From: Nocardia acidivorans NBRC 108247
GTDB taxonomy: Bacteria > Actinomycetota > Actinomycetes > Mycobacteriales > Mycobacteriaceae
Length of the DNA stretch: 64,000 nucleotides
Direction of reading: 5' to 3'
Assembly: GCF_001625085.1 (NCBI RefSeq)
Contig: NZ_BDAW01000019.1
Coordinates: 95,080 to 159,079 of the forward strand
Below the pieces are notes generated by a model. The model was not told the DNA's origin, did not search any database, and saw nothing but the letters and a program-made list of their open reading frames with translations. Both the position numbers and the translations under genes were made by a program. The first letter of the stretch is position 1. Each line of letters opens with the position of its first letter. This document shows positions 51,193 to 61,641 of this stretch, piece after piece.

Positions 51193-53121
51193 CTAGCGGC
51201 CGCCGAAATCCTCGGAGTTGCCCATGGCCTGGGTGAGCAGGCTCTTGCGGTACTGCTCCAGGGCGACGAGGTCGCCGAAGAGGGCGAAGTACGCCTCGGA
51301 TTGTTCGGTGGAGGAGATGCGCTGGAGTTTGGATTTCAACTCCGCGATCTGCCGGCCGACCCACGCCTCCTGGACGCGCGCCAGCACGCCGGTGACCAGG
51401 CGGGGGATATCGGCCTCGGATTTGACCGGAAGTTGCTCAGCGGCCAATTCGGACACCAAAGCGCGCATGGTGAGATCGTCGGTGTTGTCGGCCACCGCCG
51501 CGACCCACTCCGCGCCGCCCAAACCCGCTGCGGTGCCGCCCGCTTCGGCGATCGCGGCGCGGGTGGCCACGTAGGCCGGATGCGTAAACGCCTCCGGTTC
51601 AAGCGAATCGAAGACCGGGCCCGCGAAGGCCGGGTATTGCAGGGCGGCGGCCAGGGCCTGGCGCTGGGGGGCCAGCACCGGATCACGCGGACTCGGTCGC
51701 GTGGCGACCTGTTCGGTAACCGGTTGCGGCGCTTCACGTTCGGGAATGCCACGGCGAGCGGTACCGGCCGCCGAACCGCCGCGGGCGTTCTTGCGCGCCT
51801 CGTCGCCGACCCGGCGCACCACCATCTGGATATCGTCCCAGCCCACCCAACCGGCGAGCTTGGTGGCGTACGCCTTGCGCAGCGCGTTGTCCTTGATCTG
51901 CGCCACCACCGGCACAGCGCGCCGCAGCGCGTCCACCTGTCCCTCGGGCGTATCGAGATTGTGTTCGGCCAGCAGACCGCGAATCACGAACTCGTACAGC
52001 GGAACCCGGCGCGCCACCAGATCGCGGACGGAACCGTCGCCGCTGCGCTGGCGCAGTTCGCACGGGTCCAGGCCGTCGGGGGCCACGGCGATATAGGTCT
52101 GCCCGGCCAGCTTCTGATCACCGGAGAACGCCTTGAGCGCCGCCGCCTGTCCGGCCGCGTCACCGTCGAAGGTGTAGATGATCTCGCCGCGCCAGAAATT
52201 GTCGTCCATCAACAGCCTGCGCAGCATGGCGAGGTGCTCCTCGCCGAAGGCCGTACCGCAGGACGCCACAGCGGTTTTCACGCCGGACAGATGCATGGCC
52301 ATCACATCGGTGTAGCCCTCGACCACCACCGCCTGATGCCCCTTGGCGATCTCGCGCTTGGCCAGATCCAGCCCGAACAGCACCTGGGACTTCTTGTACA
52401 GCACCGTTTCCGGGGTGTTGATGTACTTGGCCGTCATGGTGTCGTCGTCGAACAGTCGGCGCGCGCCGAAGCCGATCACCTCCCCGCCGAGATTGCGGAT
52501 GGGCCACAGCAGCCGCCGGTTGAACCGGTCCATCGGCCCGCGCTGCCCCTGCTTGGACAGCCCCGCCGCCTCCAGCTCCTTGAACTCGAATCCCTTGCGC
52601 AGCAGGTGTTTCGTGAGCGTATCCCAGCCGCCGGGCGCATAACCGCAGCCGAACTGATGCGCCGCGCCGGCATCGAAATTGCGGTCGGTGAGGTACTTGC
52701 GGGCCATCTCGGCCTCGGGCTCCCCCAGCTTGGCCATATAGAACTCGTGCGCCGCGGCATTGGCCGCGACCAGCCGCGAGCGGGTGCCGCGGTCGCGCTG
52801 CACCGAGGTGCCGCCACCTTCGTAATTGATCTTGTAGTTGAGCTTGTCGGCCACCTGCTCGACGGCCTCGACGAAGCCGATGTGCTCGATCTTCTGCAGG
52901 AAAGCGAAGACGTCACCGCCCTCACCGCAGCCGAAGCAGTGGAAATGCCCATGATTCGGGCGCACATGGAAGGACGGCGATTTCTCGTCGTGGAAGGGAC
53001 AGAGCCCCTTCATGGAGTCGGCACCGGCACGCCTGAGCGCCACGTACTCGCCGACCACATCCTCGATCCGAGCGCGTTCACGAATCGCCGCGATATCGCG
53101 GTCTGGAAGTCGGCCTGCCAC
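51193..53121 (-). CDS. dnaG: DNA primase
   Basis: A 642-residue primase that makes RNA primers for lagging-strand replication. Zinc-binding domain: CPFHDEKSPSFHV and CFGCGEGGDV (Cys-His-Cys-Cys, residues about 41-68). TOPRIM core: VVVEGYTDVMAMH (about 266-278) and TFDGDAAGQAAALKAF (about 315-330). The C-terminal helicase-binding domain follows a Pro/Arg-rich linker near residue 450. Length is normal. It keeps the actinobacterial neighbourhood with dgt, though the biotin transporter lies between them here. Confidence 0.97.
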   Translation of the reverse strand: MAGRLPDRDIAAIRERARIEDVVGEYVALRRAGADSMKGLCPFHDEKSPSFHVRPNHGHFHCFGCGEGGDVFAFLQKIEHIGFVEAVEQVADKLNYKINYEGGGTSVQRDRGTRSRLVAANAAAHEFYMAKLGEPEAEMARKYLTDRNFDAGAAHQFGCGYAPGGWDTLTKHLLRKGFEFKELEAAGLSKQGQRGPMDRFNRRLLWPIRNLGGEVIGFGARRLFDDDTMTAKYINTPETVLYKKSQVLFGLDLAKREIAKGHQAVVVEGYTDVMAMHLSGVKTAVASCGTAFGEEHLAMLRRLLMDDNFWRGEIIYTFDGDAAGQAAALKAFSGDQKLAGQTYIAVAPDGLDPCELRQRSGDGSVRDLVARRVPLYEFVIRGLLAEHNLDTPEGQVDALRRAVPVVAQIKDNALRKAYATKLAGWVGWDDIQMVVRRVGDEARKNARGGSAAGTARRGIPEREAPQPVTEQVATRPSPRDPVLAPQRQALAAALQYPAFAGPVFDSLEPEAFTHPAYVATRAAIAEAGGTAAGLGGAEWVAAVADNTDDLTMRALVSELAAEQLPVKSEADIPRLVTGVLARVQEAWVGRQIAELKSKLQRISSTEQSEAYFALFGDLVALEQYRKSLLTQAMGNSEDFGGR

Positions 53122-53218
53122 GGGGCGAGTCTAGCCGCGCGCCGGCGGCGCGCGGGACCGGGACGCACGGCTGGACACCGGACCGAATGCCCCGAACCCC
53201 GCATGCCAGGATCTACCG

Positions 53219-53809
53219 GTGCTCAGCCTCTACCACGACGCCCGGACGCCGGTGCATACCGTGCCCGCCGGGGCGAAACTCGTGGTCCTCGCCGTGGCGG
53301 GCACGGCGCTGTTCTTCGTCCGGTCGATACCGTGGCTCGCGCTCGCGCTGGCCGTCGTCCTGCTGCTGTACGCGGTGGCGCGGATTCCGTGGCGGGCGAC
53401 CGCGAAACAGGTGGTGAGCCTCACCCCGTTCCTGATCTTGATCATGATCGCGCAGTTGCTGTTCACCGGCTGGCAGAGCGGAGTCGTGGTCGGCGAGCGT
53501 TTACTCACGCTGGTATTGCTCGCCAATCTGGTCACGCTGACCACGCGAACCTCCGCCATGATCGACACCATCGAAACGGCCCTGCGCCCACTGCGCCCCC
53601 TCGGGGTGCGCCCGGATCGCGTCGGCCTGCTGGTCGCCATGACCATCCGATTCATCCCGGTCATCCGCGAACAGGCCGAGCTGGTCCGCTCCGCCCAGCG
53701 CGCCCGCGGCATCGAGCGCAGCACCGTATTCCTTATCCCCTTGCTGATCCGGACCCTGCGGATGGCCGATCAGGTCGGCGAGGCCCTGGATGCCCGCGGC
53801 CTCGACTGA
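53219..53809 (+). CDS. bioN: energy-coupling factor transmembrane protein (BioN/EcfT)
   Basis: A 196-residue membrane protein with about five hydrophobic segments. It begins LYHDARTPVHTVPAGAKLVVL, typical of CbiQ/EcfT proteins, and the cytoplasmic coupling-helix region has ERSTVFLIPLLIRTLRMADQVGEALDARG (about 166-194), containing the short A-x-x-A-R-G-like signature. With bioY and bioM directly downstream it forms a biotin ECF transporter. GTG 53219 is the start; dnaG is divergent at 97 bp. Confidence 0.92.
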   Translation: MLSLYHDARTPVHTVPAGAKLVVLAVAGTALFFVRSIPWLALALAVVLLLYAVARIPWRATAKQVVSLTPFLILIMIAQLLFTGWQSGVVVGERLLTLVLLANLVTLTTRTSAMIDTIETALRPLRPLGVRPDRVGLLVAMTIRFIPVIREQAELVRSAQRARGIERSTVFLIPLLIRTLRMADQVGEALDARGLD

Positions 53810-53879
53810 ACGATTGCCGAAAATGTGCGGACGGGACGTGGCCGATCACTACGGACCACGGCCCCTTTAAGCTTCCCCG

Positions 53880-54428
53880 GTGCGTAGTAGGGATTTGGCG
53901 CAGGTAGCGCTGTTCGCGGCAATCATGGTGGTGCTCGGGTTCTTCCCGCTCATTCAACTTCCGGGTGCGTTCGCACCCTTCACCTCACAAACCCTGGGCG
54001 TGATCCTGGCGGGCGCGATCCTGGGCGCGAAGCGCGGTGCGCTGGCGATTCTGCTCTTCGACGCACTGGTGTTCATCGGCCTGCCGGTGCTGCCGGGCGG
54101 CCGCGGCGGACTCTCGGTGATCATGGGCCCGACGGGTGGGTTCGTCATCGCCTACCCGATCGGAGCGTTGGTGATCGGATTGCTCACCGAACGACTGTGG
54201 CGGCAGTACAACCTGCCCATCGCCCTGGCGATCAACTTTCTCGGCGGTGCGGTGGTGCTCTACGCCATCGGTATCCCGTGGATGGCCGTGGCCGCGCATA
54301 TCTCGCTGCACAAGGCGATCGTCACCTCGGTGATGTTCCTGCCCGGTGATCTGGTGAAGACCGTTATCGGCTCACTCGCCGCCCTCGCGGTGCGCCGGGC
54401 CTATCCGATGATTCCGGCGCGCGCGTGA
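53880..54428 (+). CDS. bioY: biotin-specific S component BioY
   Basis: A 182-residue substrate-binding membrane protein with six hydrophobic segments. Family marks include the [16 protein letters not shown] loop (about residues 25-40), [19 protein letters not shown] and [11 protein letters not shown]. It binds biotin and docks on the BioN/BioM energy module. GTG 53880; the gap of 70 bp after bioN contains an imperfect dyad (CGTGG at 53837, CCACG at 53856), which might be an operator, but the evidence is thin. Confidence 0.94.
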   Translation: MRSRDLAQVALFAAIMVVLGFFPLIQLPGAFAPFTSQTLGVILAGAILGAKRGALAILLFDALVFIGLPVLPGGRGGLSVIMGPTGGFVIAYPIGALVIGLLTERLWRQYNLPIALAINFLGGAVVLYAIGIPWMAVAAHISLHKAIVTSVMFLPGDLVKTVIGSLAALAVRRAYPMIPARA

Positions 54429-55099
54429 TCGAACTCGACGGCGTCGCACACAGTTTCGGCGAGCGCGAGGTGCTGGCCCCGCTGGACCTGACACTGACCG
54501 AGCGGCGCATCTCCGTGATCGGCTCGAACGGTTCGGGCAAATCCACCTTCGCGCGGCTGCTGAACGGCCTCCAGGTTCCCACGAAGGGCCGGGTGCGAGT
54601 CGACGGCCTCGACACCCGCAAACAGGGCCGGGCGGTGCGCCGCCGGGTCGGCTTCGTCTTCCAGGATCCGGATGTGCAGATCGTCATGCCGACGGTCGCC
54701 GAGGATCTGGCCTTCGGCCTCAAACACCACGGCCTCGCCAAATCCGAGATACCGCAACGGGTTTCGGAGGTGCTGGCCGAATACGGTCTCACCGAGTTCG
54801 GCCAGCATCCCGCACACCTGCTCAGCGGCGGCCAGAAACAACTCCTGGCTATTGCCGCGGTGCTGTCGGTGCGCCCGGACTACGTCGTCTTCGATGAACC
54901 GACCACGCTGCTGGACCTGCGCAACAAACGCCGCATAAGCCAACTGCTGCACGAACTTCCGCAGCGGATCGTGGTCATCTCACACGATCTCGATCTGCTC
55001 GCCGACTTCGACCGCGTATTGGTCTTCGACGAGGGCCGCCTCCTGGCGGACGGCCCGCCCGCCGAAACCATCGCCCGCTATATCGAGCACTGCGGTTAA
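54425..55099 (+). CDS. bioM: biotin ECF transporter ATPase BioM
   Basis: A 224-residue ABC ATPase. Walker A is GSNGSGKST (about residues 37-45), the signature is [14 protein letters not shown] (about 133-146), Walker B is [12 protein letters not shown] (about 156-167) and the H-loop is VISHDLDLL. It powers biotin import through BioN/BioY. GTG 54425 overlaps bioY by 4 bases. Its 3' end overlaps the convergent DUF4190 gene by 4 bases. Confidence 0.94.
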   Translation: MIELDGVAHSFGEREVLAPLDLTLTERRISVIGSNGSGKSTFARLLNGLQVPTKGRVRVDGLDTRKQGRAVRRRVGFVFQDPDVQIVMPTVAEDLAFGLKHHGLAKSEIPQRVSEVLAEYGLTEFGQHPAHLLSGGQKQLLAIAAVLSVRPDYVVFDEPTTLLDLRNKRRISQLLHELPQRIVVISHDLDLLADFDRVLVFDEGRLLADGPPAETIARYIEHCG

Positions 55100-56217
55100 C
55101 GCGGCAGTTTGCCCGTCAACTGCGTCTCATTGTCATTGATGGCCACGCACTGCACCGTCGGATCGGTACTCCACTCCGACTGCGAATGCGGCCGATAGTA
55201 GAGGTAACTCAGCCCCGAGGTCTTGGCGTCGATCCGATCGAACACCTCCGAGCATTTGGTCTCGGCGTAATCCTTGGACTGCTGATCCCCGGTCCAGCTG
55301 GGCAGCGAGAAGTTCAGGAACACCTCGGCGTCGTGCGGTCCGCTGCAGGGGGTGACGGTCGCGCCGCTGATCGAGGTCTTGCGGTGCACCCCGTTCACGC
55401 AATCGCCGTCCTTCAGATTGCGCAGCAGCGTGTACCCGCCCGATGACGCGGTGGTCGTCGGTAGCGACGGCGTCGAGAAATTGATCGACGGCGGCGTGAA
55501 GTTCACCGAGGGCGGCGAGTACGAGTCGGTGGAGGAGTCCTTGCTGCCGGAGACGCCCACCGCGAAGATGACCACGCCGACCACGGCCCACACACCCGTG
55601 AGCGCCAAGCCGGTGATGGCCAGCCCCTTGCCCTGCTGATTGCGATCCTTGATCTGACTCAGCGCGATCACACCGAACGGCACCGAGAGCAGGCACATGC
55701 CGAGCAGGCCGGTGATCAGCGCGGCAATGGCGAAACCATTGGTGCCCTGCGGCGGACCCGAATACGGCGCGGCCGGATACCCCGGGGTCCCCGAGTACGG
55801 GCCGGGCTGCGGATACGGCTGACCGTAGGCCGGATTCTCCGGATAGCCCGGATACGGCGCGGCCCCCTGATATGAGGGCTGCGCACCGTACGGCGCGCCC
55901 GGATCGGGCTGATTGGGCCACTGCCCACCGGTGTTGGGTTGCGCGGGCTGACCCCACGATTGCTGATCGGCCGGCTGACCCCAGCCCTGCGGACCGGCGG
56001 CGGGCTGACCCCACTGCTGCTGATCGGCGGGCTGTCCCCAGCCCTGCCGGCCGGGCACGCCCTGCTGTGTCGGGTCCACATTCTGATGCTGTCCGGACGG
56101 CCAGGCGACCACGGTCGGATCCGCGGGCGGTCGCTGTCCCGGCTCGAGCGGCTTACCCAGCTCGACGGGCTTGTCCGGCCCCGGCGTATTCGGATGTTCC
56201 GGCGGATTCGGATCCAC
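55096..56217 (-). CDS. DUF4190-type membrane protein with extracellular domain
   Basis: A 373-residue protein. The first ~160 residues are Pro/Gln/Gly-rich with repeats of [13 protein letters not shown]. Two membrane segments with the DUF4190 pattern follow ([52 protein letters not shown]; about 162-220). The C-terminal ~130 residues are external, with four cysteines ([26 protein letters not shown]) that resemble septum-formation-type domains. Role unknown. It converges on bioM. Confidence 0.82.
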   Translation of the reverse strand: MDPNPPEHPNTPGPDKPVELGKPLEPGQRPPADPTVVAWPSGQHQNVDPTQQGVPGRQGWGQPADQQQWGQPAAGPQGWGQPADQQSWGQPAQPNTGGQWPNQPDPGAPYGAQPSYQGAAPYPGYPENPAYGQPYPQPGPYSGTPGYPAAPYSGPPQGTNGFAIAALITGLLGMCLLSVPFGVIALSQIKDRNQQGKGLAITGLALTGVWAVVGVVIFAVGVSGSKDSSTDSYSPPSVNFTPPSINFSTPSLPTTTASSGGYTLLRNLKDGDCVNGVHRKTSISGATVTPCSGPHDAEVFLNFSLPSWTGDQQSKDYAETKCSEVFDRIDAKTSGLSYLYYRPHSQSEWSTDPTVQCVAINDNETQLTGKLPR

Positions 56218-56308
56218 GATCCCCCCTCCGCGAGCCCGATCGGCCCGCTCTCAGCTCATGTGCCCGCTCACCGTAGCGGTTTCCGATTCGGTCCGCGAAA
56301 CCTATGTA

Positions 56309-57577
56309 TCAGGGGATTACGGCGGCCACCCGTTCCAGGCGACTTTCGGTGTACGAGGCGATCTGATCGACGATCACCCGCACCCGGGCGGAATCGTCGG
56401 TGGCCTCCTCCCACCAGGGCAGCAGCAGGCGGTCCAGGCCGCGCGGCGCGATATCGGACAGGTGTTGCGCGACCATCAGAATGCGCTCGCGCTGTCCGGC
56501 CTGACGGACCTGGTGGATGGGGTCCGAGAGCACATAGCGCAGCGCCATGGTCTTGAGCACCGCGACCTCGGCCGCCACGATCCGCGGCACCTCCAGATCG
56601 GCTGTGTAGCGGCATAATTGGCGGCCGCCCCAGGCCGCGCGGGTGGCTTCCACGGCGGCGGTGGCGAATCGGCCGACCAGATCGCTGGTGAGGCGTTTGA
56701 GGCCGACCGAGGCCCGGAGCGAACCGTCGTACGCGGTCGCCGCGACCACCACCGGCAGTTCGGAGAGGCGCTGTGCGGCGGCGACCAATTCGTCGACGGT
56801 CAATGACTTGTGCTGTCGCGCACCGAGTTCGGCGAGAGCGGCCTGTTCGATGGGATCGGCGAGCGCGCGCAGATCGATCCGGCCGACAATGATCCCGTCC
56901 TCGACGTCGTGCACCGAATAGGCCACGTCGTCGGACCAGTCCATGACCTGGGATTCCAGGCATTGCCGCCGGTCGGGCGCGCCCTTGCGCACCCACGCCA
57001 GGCGATCCATATCGATGTCGTACGCCCCGAATTTGGTTCCGGGACCCGTTCTGCCCCAAGGGTATTTGATGACCGCGTCCAGGGCGGCCCGGGTGGGGTT
57101 CAGCCCGAAACTGTGCCCGTGCTCGTCGAAGACCTTCGGCTCCAACCGGGTCAGAATCCGCAGGTTCTGCGCATTGCCCTCGAAACCCCCGTGCGCGTCG
57201 GCGAATTGGTCGAGCGCCTTCTCACCATTGTGCCCGTACGGCGGATGCCCGATATCGTGCGCCAGCCCGGCCAGATCCACCAGATCCGGATCACAGCCCA
57301 GCCCGTCGGCGATACTGCGCCCGATCTGCGCGACCTCCAGCGAATGGGTGAGCCGGGTGCGCGGGGTGTCGCCATCGCGCGGACCCATGACCTGCGTCTT
57401 GTCGGCGAGTCGGCGCAGTGCCGCCGAATGCAGCACCCGTGCCCGGTCGCGGGCGAATTCACTGCGCCGGGCCGGGGCGGGCGACCAGCTGAGCCCGGCC
57501 GTGCGATCGGTCTCGGGGACCAGCCGCTCCCGATCGTGCTCGCTGTAGACCCGGTCGTAATCGATTCGCGAACTCAT
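56309..57577 (-). CDS. dgt: deoxyguanosinetriphosphate triphosphohydrolase-like protein
   Basis: A 422-residue HD phosphohydrolase that removes tripolyphosphate from dNTPs. The metal site is built from [18 protein letters not shown] (His about residue 73) and [21 protein letters not shown] (HD about 107-108), with a distal Asp in [18 protein letters not shown]. Start ATG 57577 follows GGAGCAG and lies 2 bp after the YdcF-like stop. It belongs to the dnaG neighbourhood. Confidence 0.95.
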   Translation of the reverse strand: MSSRIDYDRVYSEHDRERLVPETDRTAGLSWSPAPARRSEFARDRARVLHSAALRRLADKTQVMGPRDGDTPRTRLTHSLEVAQIGRSIADGLGCDPDLVDLAGLAHDIGHPPYGHNGEKALDQFADAHGGFEGNAQNLRILTRLEPKVFDEHGHSFGLNPTRAALDAVIKYPWGRTGPGTKFGAYDIDMDRLAWVRKGAPDRRQCLESQVMDWSDDVAYSVHDVEDGIIVGRIDLRALADPIEQAALAELGARQHKSLTVDELVAAAQRLSELPVVVAATAYDGSLRASVGLKRLTSDLVGRFATAAVEATRAAWGGRQLCRYTADLEVPRIVAAEVAVLKTMALRYVLSDPIHQVRQAGQRERILMVAQHLSDIAPRGLDRLLLPWWEEATDDSARVRVIVDQIASYTESRLERVAAVIP

Positions 57578-57579
57578 GA

Positions 57580-58299
57580 TCACTGCTCCGCCGTGTAGGT
57601 GAAATCGGCCGAATAGTGGGTCAACTGGTACCACAGCAGTGCGAAGGTCTCGCGAAATATGCCGTGCGCCTGCGATTCCCGCGTGTACACCGCCGGGCCG
57701 GTCCGAGTCGGCGCGGTCCAGGCCGCGAGTCCGGCATCGCGCGCCATGGTGCGGGTGCGCAGCGAATGCCAGGGATCGCTCACCAGCACCACCGACGACT
57801 TATCGCGCGCCAGTAGCGCTTTGGAGACGGCCTCCACGCTTTGCAGGGTGTCCGAACCTGTCTCGACGGCCAGGATGCGCTCGGCCGGGACGCCGCGATT
57901 CTCCAGATACAGCTTGCCCGCGGCGGCCTCGGTGTAGTTGTCCCCCACCTGTTTTCCGCCCACCGTCACGATGAGCGGGGCGACTCCTTTCTGAAACAGT
58001 TTGTACGACTGATCCAATCGAGCCTGGAATACCGAGGACGGGGTGCCGTCGTACTGCGCCGCGCCGAGCACCACGATGGCGTCGGCGGTCGCCCAATCGT
58101 CGATGCGGGCCACCTGCCAGACCCGCACCGCGGTACCGCAGATCACCAGCAGGCCCATGAGTAGCGCGCCGACCAGCAGTCGGCGCGCCCAGCGCAGGGT
58201 GCCCGCGGCGAAGCCATCACGGGATCTACCGACCGGCGGCGGAGCCCAGGCGGGCTCGGGGTCGCGGTTCCGGAGTTTTACCAACCGCGCCGCCGCCAC
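57580..58299 (-). CDS. YdcF-like (DUF218/ElyC-SanA) protein
   Basis: A 239-residue protein with one transmembrane segment near residues 41-62 and a DUF218 domain: [39 protein letters not shown] and [18 protein letters not shown]. SanA/ElyC relatives act in envelope homeostasis; exact activity unknown. GTG 58299 overlaps the MBL-fold gene by 22 bases. Likely co-transcribed with dgt. Confidence 0.87.
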   Translation of the reverse strand: MAAARLVKLRNRDPEPAWAPPPVGRSRDGFAAGTLRWARRLLVGALLMGLLVICGTAVRVWQVARIDDWATADAIVVLGAAQYDGTPSSVFQARLDQSYKLFQKGVAPLIVTVGGKQVGDNYTEAAAGKLYLENRGVPAERILAVETGSDTLQSVEAVSKALLARDKSSVVLVSDPWHSLRTRTMARDAGLAAWTAPTRTGPAVYTRESQAHGIFRETFALLWYQLTHYSADFTYTAEQ

Positions 58300-58973
58300 T
58301 CGGGCAATTGTGGGCGCTGAGCGCCGAGGGTGGTGTCGTCGCCGTGGCCGGGGTACACCACGGTGTCGTCCGGATAGCGCGCGAAGAGTTTGGACTCCAC
58401 ATCGCCCAGCAGCGAGGCGAACTCCGCCGGGGAGCCGGTTTTGCCGACGCCGCCGGGGAACAGCGAATCTCCGGTGAACAGGTGGGTGCGGTCGTCACCA
58501 TCGGTGAAGGCGAGCGCCACCGAGCCGGGGGTGTGCCCGCTCAGGTGAATGGCCTCGAACTCCAGGTCGCCGATGCGGATCTTGTCGCCGTCGGTGAGCA
58601 CGCGGCTCGGCGGGACCGGCAGCGCCTCGGCATCGAGTTCATGCGCGGCGGACGGGATCTCGCGCGCGGCGACCACATCGGCCAGCGCCCACCAGTGGTC
58701 CGGATGGCGGTGCGTGGTGACCAGCAGTTCGACGCCGTCGGGGGCCTGCTGGGCCAGCAGTTCCAGAATGCGTTCCGCCTCATTGGCGGCATCGATGAGC
58801 AGCGTGGATCCCGTTCTCTCGCACTGCACCAGGTACACGTTGTTATCCATCGCGCCGACCGACATCTTGACGATGCGGGCACCGGGAACGCTCCGCTGCT
58901 GCGGGTCCGAACCGGGGGCGACATGACCTGTGTACGAGGTATCGATCGTGATCACCCCTCTGATCGTAGTCAT
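58278..58973 (-). CDS. metallo-beta-lactamase-fold hydrolase
   Basis: A 231-residue MBL-fold protein, glyoxalase-II-like in order. The metal motif is THRHPDHWW (HxHxDH, about residues 88-95), with L-S-G-H-T-P-G-S and a Y-P-G-H-G-D at the C-terminus. Start ATG 58973 is preferred; a GTG at 58955 is an alternative. It heads the minus-strand group MBL-YdcF-dgt. Substrate unknown, probably a thioester or phosphoester. Confidence 0.88.
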   Translation of the reverse strand: MTTIRGVITIDTSYTGHVAPGSDPQQRSVPGARIVKMSVGAMDNNVYLVQCERTGSTLLIDAANEAERILELLAQQAPDGVELLVTTHRHPDHWWALADVVAAREIPSAAHELDAEALPVPPSRVLTDGDKIRIGDLEFEAIHLSGHTPGSVALAFTDGDDRTHLFTGDSLFPGGVGKTGSPAEFASLLGDVESKLFARYPDDTVVYPGHGDDTTLGAQRPQLPEWRRRGW

Positions 58974-59036
58974 GGCCGCCGACACGGGTGACCGGAAGAA
59001 ACCTCGTGGCTCGCATCCGGCGGATAGATTCATCTG

Positions 59037-61019
59037 ATGCGGCTACCGAAGCAGCTCTCCACGCTGTTGTCCGGCTTCGTGCCGGCCTTGATCGTTCTCG
59101 CCGGGACGGCCGCGCCGGCGGGTGCCGAGCAGCCCCAGCGGCTGCCCAGCTATGTCACCGATCTGGCGGGCGCGTTGCGCGGCGGGCAGACCGCGCAGGT
59201 GCAGTCGGCGATCGATGCGCTCTACGCGAAAGACCATGAGCGGCTGTGGGTCGTGTATGTGCGCGACTTCGGCGGATTGGACGCGCAGAGCTGGGGTGAG
59301 CAGACCGCGCGGGCCTCCAACTTCGGGGATCGCGATGTGCTGCTCTCGGTCGCCGTCGACGATCGCGGGTACGCGTTCACCGGGAGTGCGCCGTCCTCGG
59401 TCAGCGATGAGGAGCTCGATCGACTGCTGGGTGATCAGGTCGAGCCGACGCTGCGCGCCGGGGAGTGGGCGGGGGCGGCGGTCGCGACGGCCCAGGGGTT
59501 GTCCGCGGCCATGAACGACTCCGGCGGCGGGTTGAGCGTCTGGGTGCTGCTGGGGCTGGTGCTCGTGGTCGCGCTGCTGGTCGGCGGGCTGCTGCTGTGG
59601 TCGCGGGGGCGCAAGGCGCGGCGCGGGCGGGCCGAGTTGGAGGCTGCGCGCAAGGTCGATCCGGCGGATGCGGGAGCGCTCGGGGCATTACCGCCGGCGG
59701 CGCTGGACGCGCGCTCGAAAGAGCTGCTCGTCGATACCGACAATGCGATTCGCACCAGCGCCGAAGAATTGCGGCTCGCCACCGACGAATTCGGCGCGAC
59801 CGCCACCGCGCCATTCACCGCGGCGCTCGACGCGGCGAAGAACGCGCTCGCCAAAGCCTTTTCCATCCGCCAGCAACTCGACGACGATATTCCCGAAACT
59901 CCGGACCAGCAACGGGCCATGCTGGTCGATTTGATCAGCACCTGCGGGCGCGCCGATCAGGAACTCGACGCGAAAGTCAGCGAATTCGACGCCATGCGGA
60001 ATCTGCTCATCAATGCGGGGGAACGCCTGGACGGTTTGACCCGCGACGTGGTGGAGCTGACCACCCGGGTGCCGGGTTCCGAGGCCACCCTCGCACAGTT
60101 GACGGCCGCCCAGCCCGCCTCGGTGCTCGCACCCATTCGCGACAATGTGAATATGGCCAGGGAGCGAATCAGCTTCGCGGAGAAGGGGATTCAGGACGGC
60201 CGCAGCGCCGTGGCACGACCCGTCGGCCAGCAGGGGGCGGCGGTGGCGGCCATTCGCTCGGCCGAGTCGGCGGTGAATACCGCACGCACACTGCTGGATG
60301 CGGTCGATACCGCCGCCACCGATATCGAACAGGCGCGCGCCGGGTTGCCCGGCATCATCGAGGAACTGCGGCACGATCTCGGCACCGCCGCGACCCTCGC
60401 CAGGCACGGCGGACCGGAGTTGGCGGCGGCCGCCACCACCGCCCGCACCGCCCTCGACCGGGCCAGCACCGAGGGCGCGAACAATCCCCTCGGCACCTTC
60501 CAGCAGGCGGTGGCCGCGGATACCGTGCTGGACAAGGCGATTGCCGCGGCCACCGATCGCAAACTCGCCGCCGAGGATCTGGCCCGCCGCCTGGAGCAGG
60601 CCGTCACCGCCGCGCGCAGCCAGATCAATGCCGCCACCGATTTCATCAGCACCCGCCGCGGCGGCGTCGACGCCGAACCCCGCACCCGCCTCGCCGAGGC
60701 CCAGCGCAGCCTCGACCAAGCCCAGCGATTGGCCGAATCCGATCCCGCACAGGCACTTACCGCCGCCCAGCGCGCCACCGAACTCGGCACCCGCGCCCTG
60801 GTCACCGCTCAGGCCGCCGTCGAACAGTGGCAATCCCGACAGCCCGGCTCCAACTCCCAAACCGGCGCGGTCCTGAGCGGCATCCTCATCGACGGCATGC
60901 TCCGCGGTATGGGCGGATCCCGCAGCGGCGGAGGCGGTTTCGGCGGCGGCTCCTACGGCCCCGGCTCCTACGGCGGCTCCGACGGCTCCCGCCGCATCAG
61001 CCGCGGCGGCCGCTTCTAA
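59037..61019 (+). CDS. TPM-domain membrane protein
   Basis: A 660-residue exported protein. Signal peptide to about residue 30 (PAGAEQ). The TPM domain (residues about 38-158) has YVTDLAGALRGGQTAQVQ, LWVVYVRDFGG and WGEQTARASNFGDRDVLLSVAVDDRGYAF. One transmembrane helix at about 167-188 is followed by a long Ala-rich coiled-coil region and a Gly-rich tail (SRSGGGGFGGGSYGP). Matches the arrangement of the Rv2345-type protein next to dgt in mycobacteria. Function poorly known. Confidence 0.88.
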   Translation: MRLPKQLSTLLSGFVPALIVLAGTAAPAGAEQPQRLPSYVTDLAGALRGGQTAQVQSAIDALYAKDHERLWVVYVRDFGGLDAQSWGEQTARASNFGDRDVLLSVAVDDRGYAFTGSAPSSVSDEELDRLLGDQVEPTLRAGEWAGAAVATAQGLSAAMNDSGGGLSVWVLLGLVLVVALLVGGLLLWSRGRKARRGRAELEAARKVDPADAGALGALPPAALDARSKELLVDTDNAIRTSAEELRLATDEFGATATAPFTAALDAAKNALAKAFSIRQQLDDDIPETPDQQRAMLVDLISTCGRADQELDAKVSEFDAMRNLLINAGERLDGLTRDVVELTTRVPGSEATLAQLTAAQPASVLAPIRDNVNMARERISFAEKGIQDGRSAVARPVGQQGAAVAAIRSAESAVNTARTLLDAVDTAATDIEQARAGLPGIIEELRHDLGTAATLARHGGPELAAAATTARTALDRASTEGANNPLGTFQQAVAADTVLDKAIAAATDRKLAAEDLARRLEQAVTAARSQINAATDFISTRRGGVDAEPRTRLAEAQRSLDQAQRLAESDPAQALTAAQRATELGTRALVTAQAAVEQWQSRQPGSNSQTGAVLSGILIDGMLRGMGGSRSGGGGFGGGSYGPGSYGGSDGSRRISRGGRF

Positions 61020-61035
61020 CCTGCGCGCGGTGGGG

Positions 61036-61641
61036 TTACAGCCAGCCGAGGCGTTCGGCGGTGTGGGCGGCTTCGGCGCGGGTTCGGGTGCCGGTTTTGC
61101 CTATGGCGGAGGAGAGGTGGTTGCGGACCGTGCCTTCTGAGAGGTGCAGGGATTTGGCTATGGCGGCGGCGGTGGCGCCGTGGGAGGCGGCGGCGAGGAC
61201 CTCGCGTTCGCGGGTGGTGAGGGGGGAGGTTCCGGCGGTGAGGGTTTCGGTGGCAAGGGCGGGGTCCACTACGCGCAGGCCCATATGGACTCGGCGGACG
61301 GCGTCGGCCAGTTCGCGGGCGGGGGTGTCCTTGACCACGAAGCCGCTGGCTCCGGCGTCGATGGCGCGGCGCAGGTAGCCGGGGCGGCCGAAGGTGGTGA
61401 CCATGAGGATGCGGACCGCCGGGTGGGCGGTGTGCAGTTGCGCGGCGGCGGCTATGCCGTCCAGGCCGGGCATTTCGACATCGAGCAGGGCCACATCGGG
61501 GGTGGTGCGTGCGACGGCGGCCAGCACTTCGTCGCCGCGGCCCACCTCGGCGACCACCTCGAGGTCGGACTCCAGGTTCAGCAGGGCCGCGAGGGCCCCG
61601 CGCACCAGTGCCTGATCGTCGGCGAGGAGCAGTTTGATCAT
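61036..61641 (-). CDS. NarL/FixJ-type response regulator
   Basis: A 201-residue regulator. Receiver: LLADDQALVRGALAALL at residues 5-21, phospho-Asp in VALLDVEMPGLDG (about residue 54), Thr in ILMVTTFGRPG and Lys in FVVKDTPARE. LuxR-type helix-turn-helix: LTTREREVLAAASHGATAAAIAKSLHLSEGTVRNHLS (about 140-177). It overlaps the kinase gene by 4 bases. Confidence 0.93.
   Translation of the reverse strand: MIKLLLADDQALVRGALAALLNLESDLEVVAEVGRGDEVLAAVARTTPDVALLDVEMPGLDGIAAAAQLHTAHPAVRILMVTTFGRPGYLRRAIDAGASGFVVKDTPARELADAVRRVHMGLRVVDPALATETLTAGTSPLTTREREVLAAASHGATAAAIAKSLHLSEGTVRNHLSSAIGKTGTRTRAEAAHTAERLGWL

Noticed and set aside
51301..53907. A plus-strand open frame of about 870 codons across dnaG
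   Set aside because: It is antisense to an unmistakable DNA primase and continues into the bioN gene in the wrong frame; composition is Arg/His/Gly-rich, as expected of a shadow.
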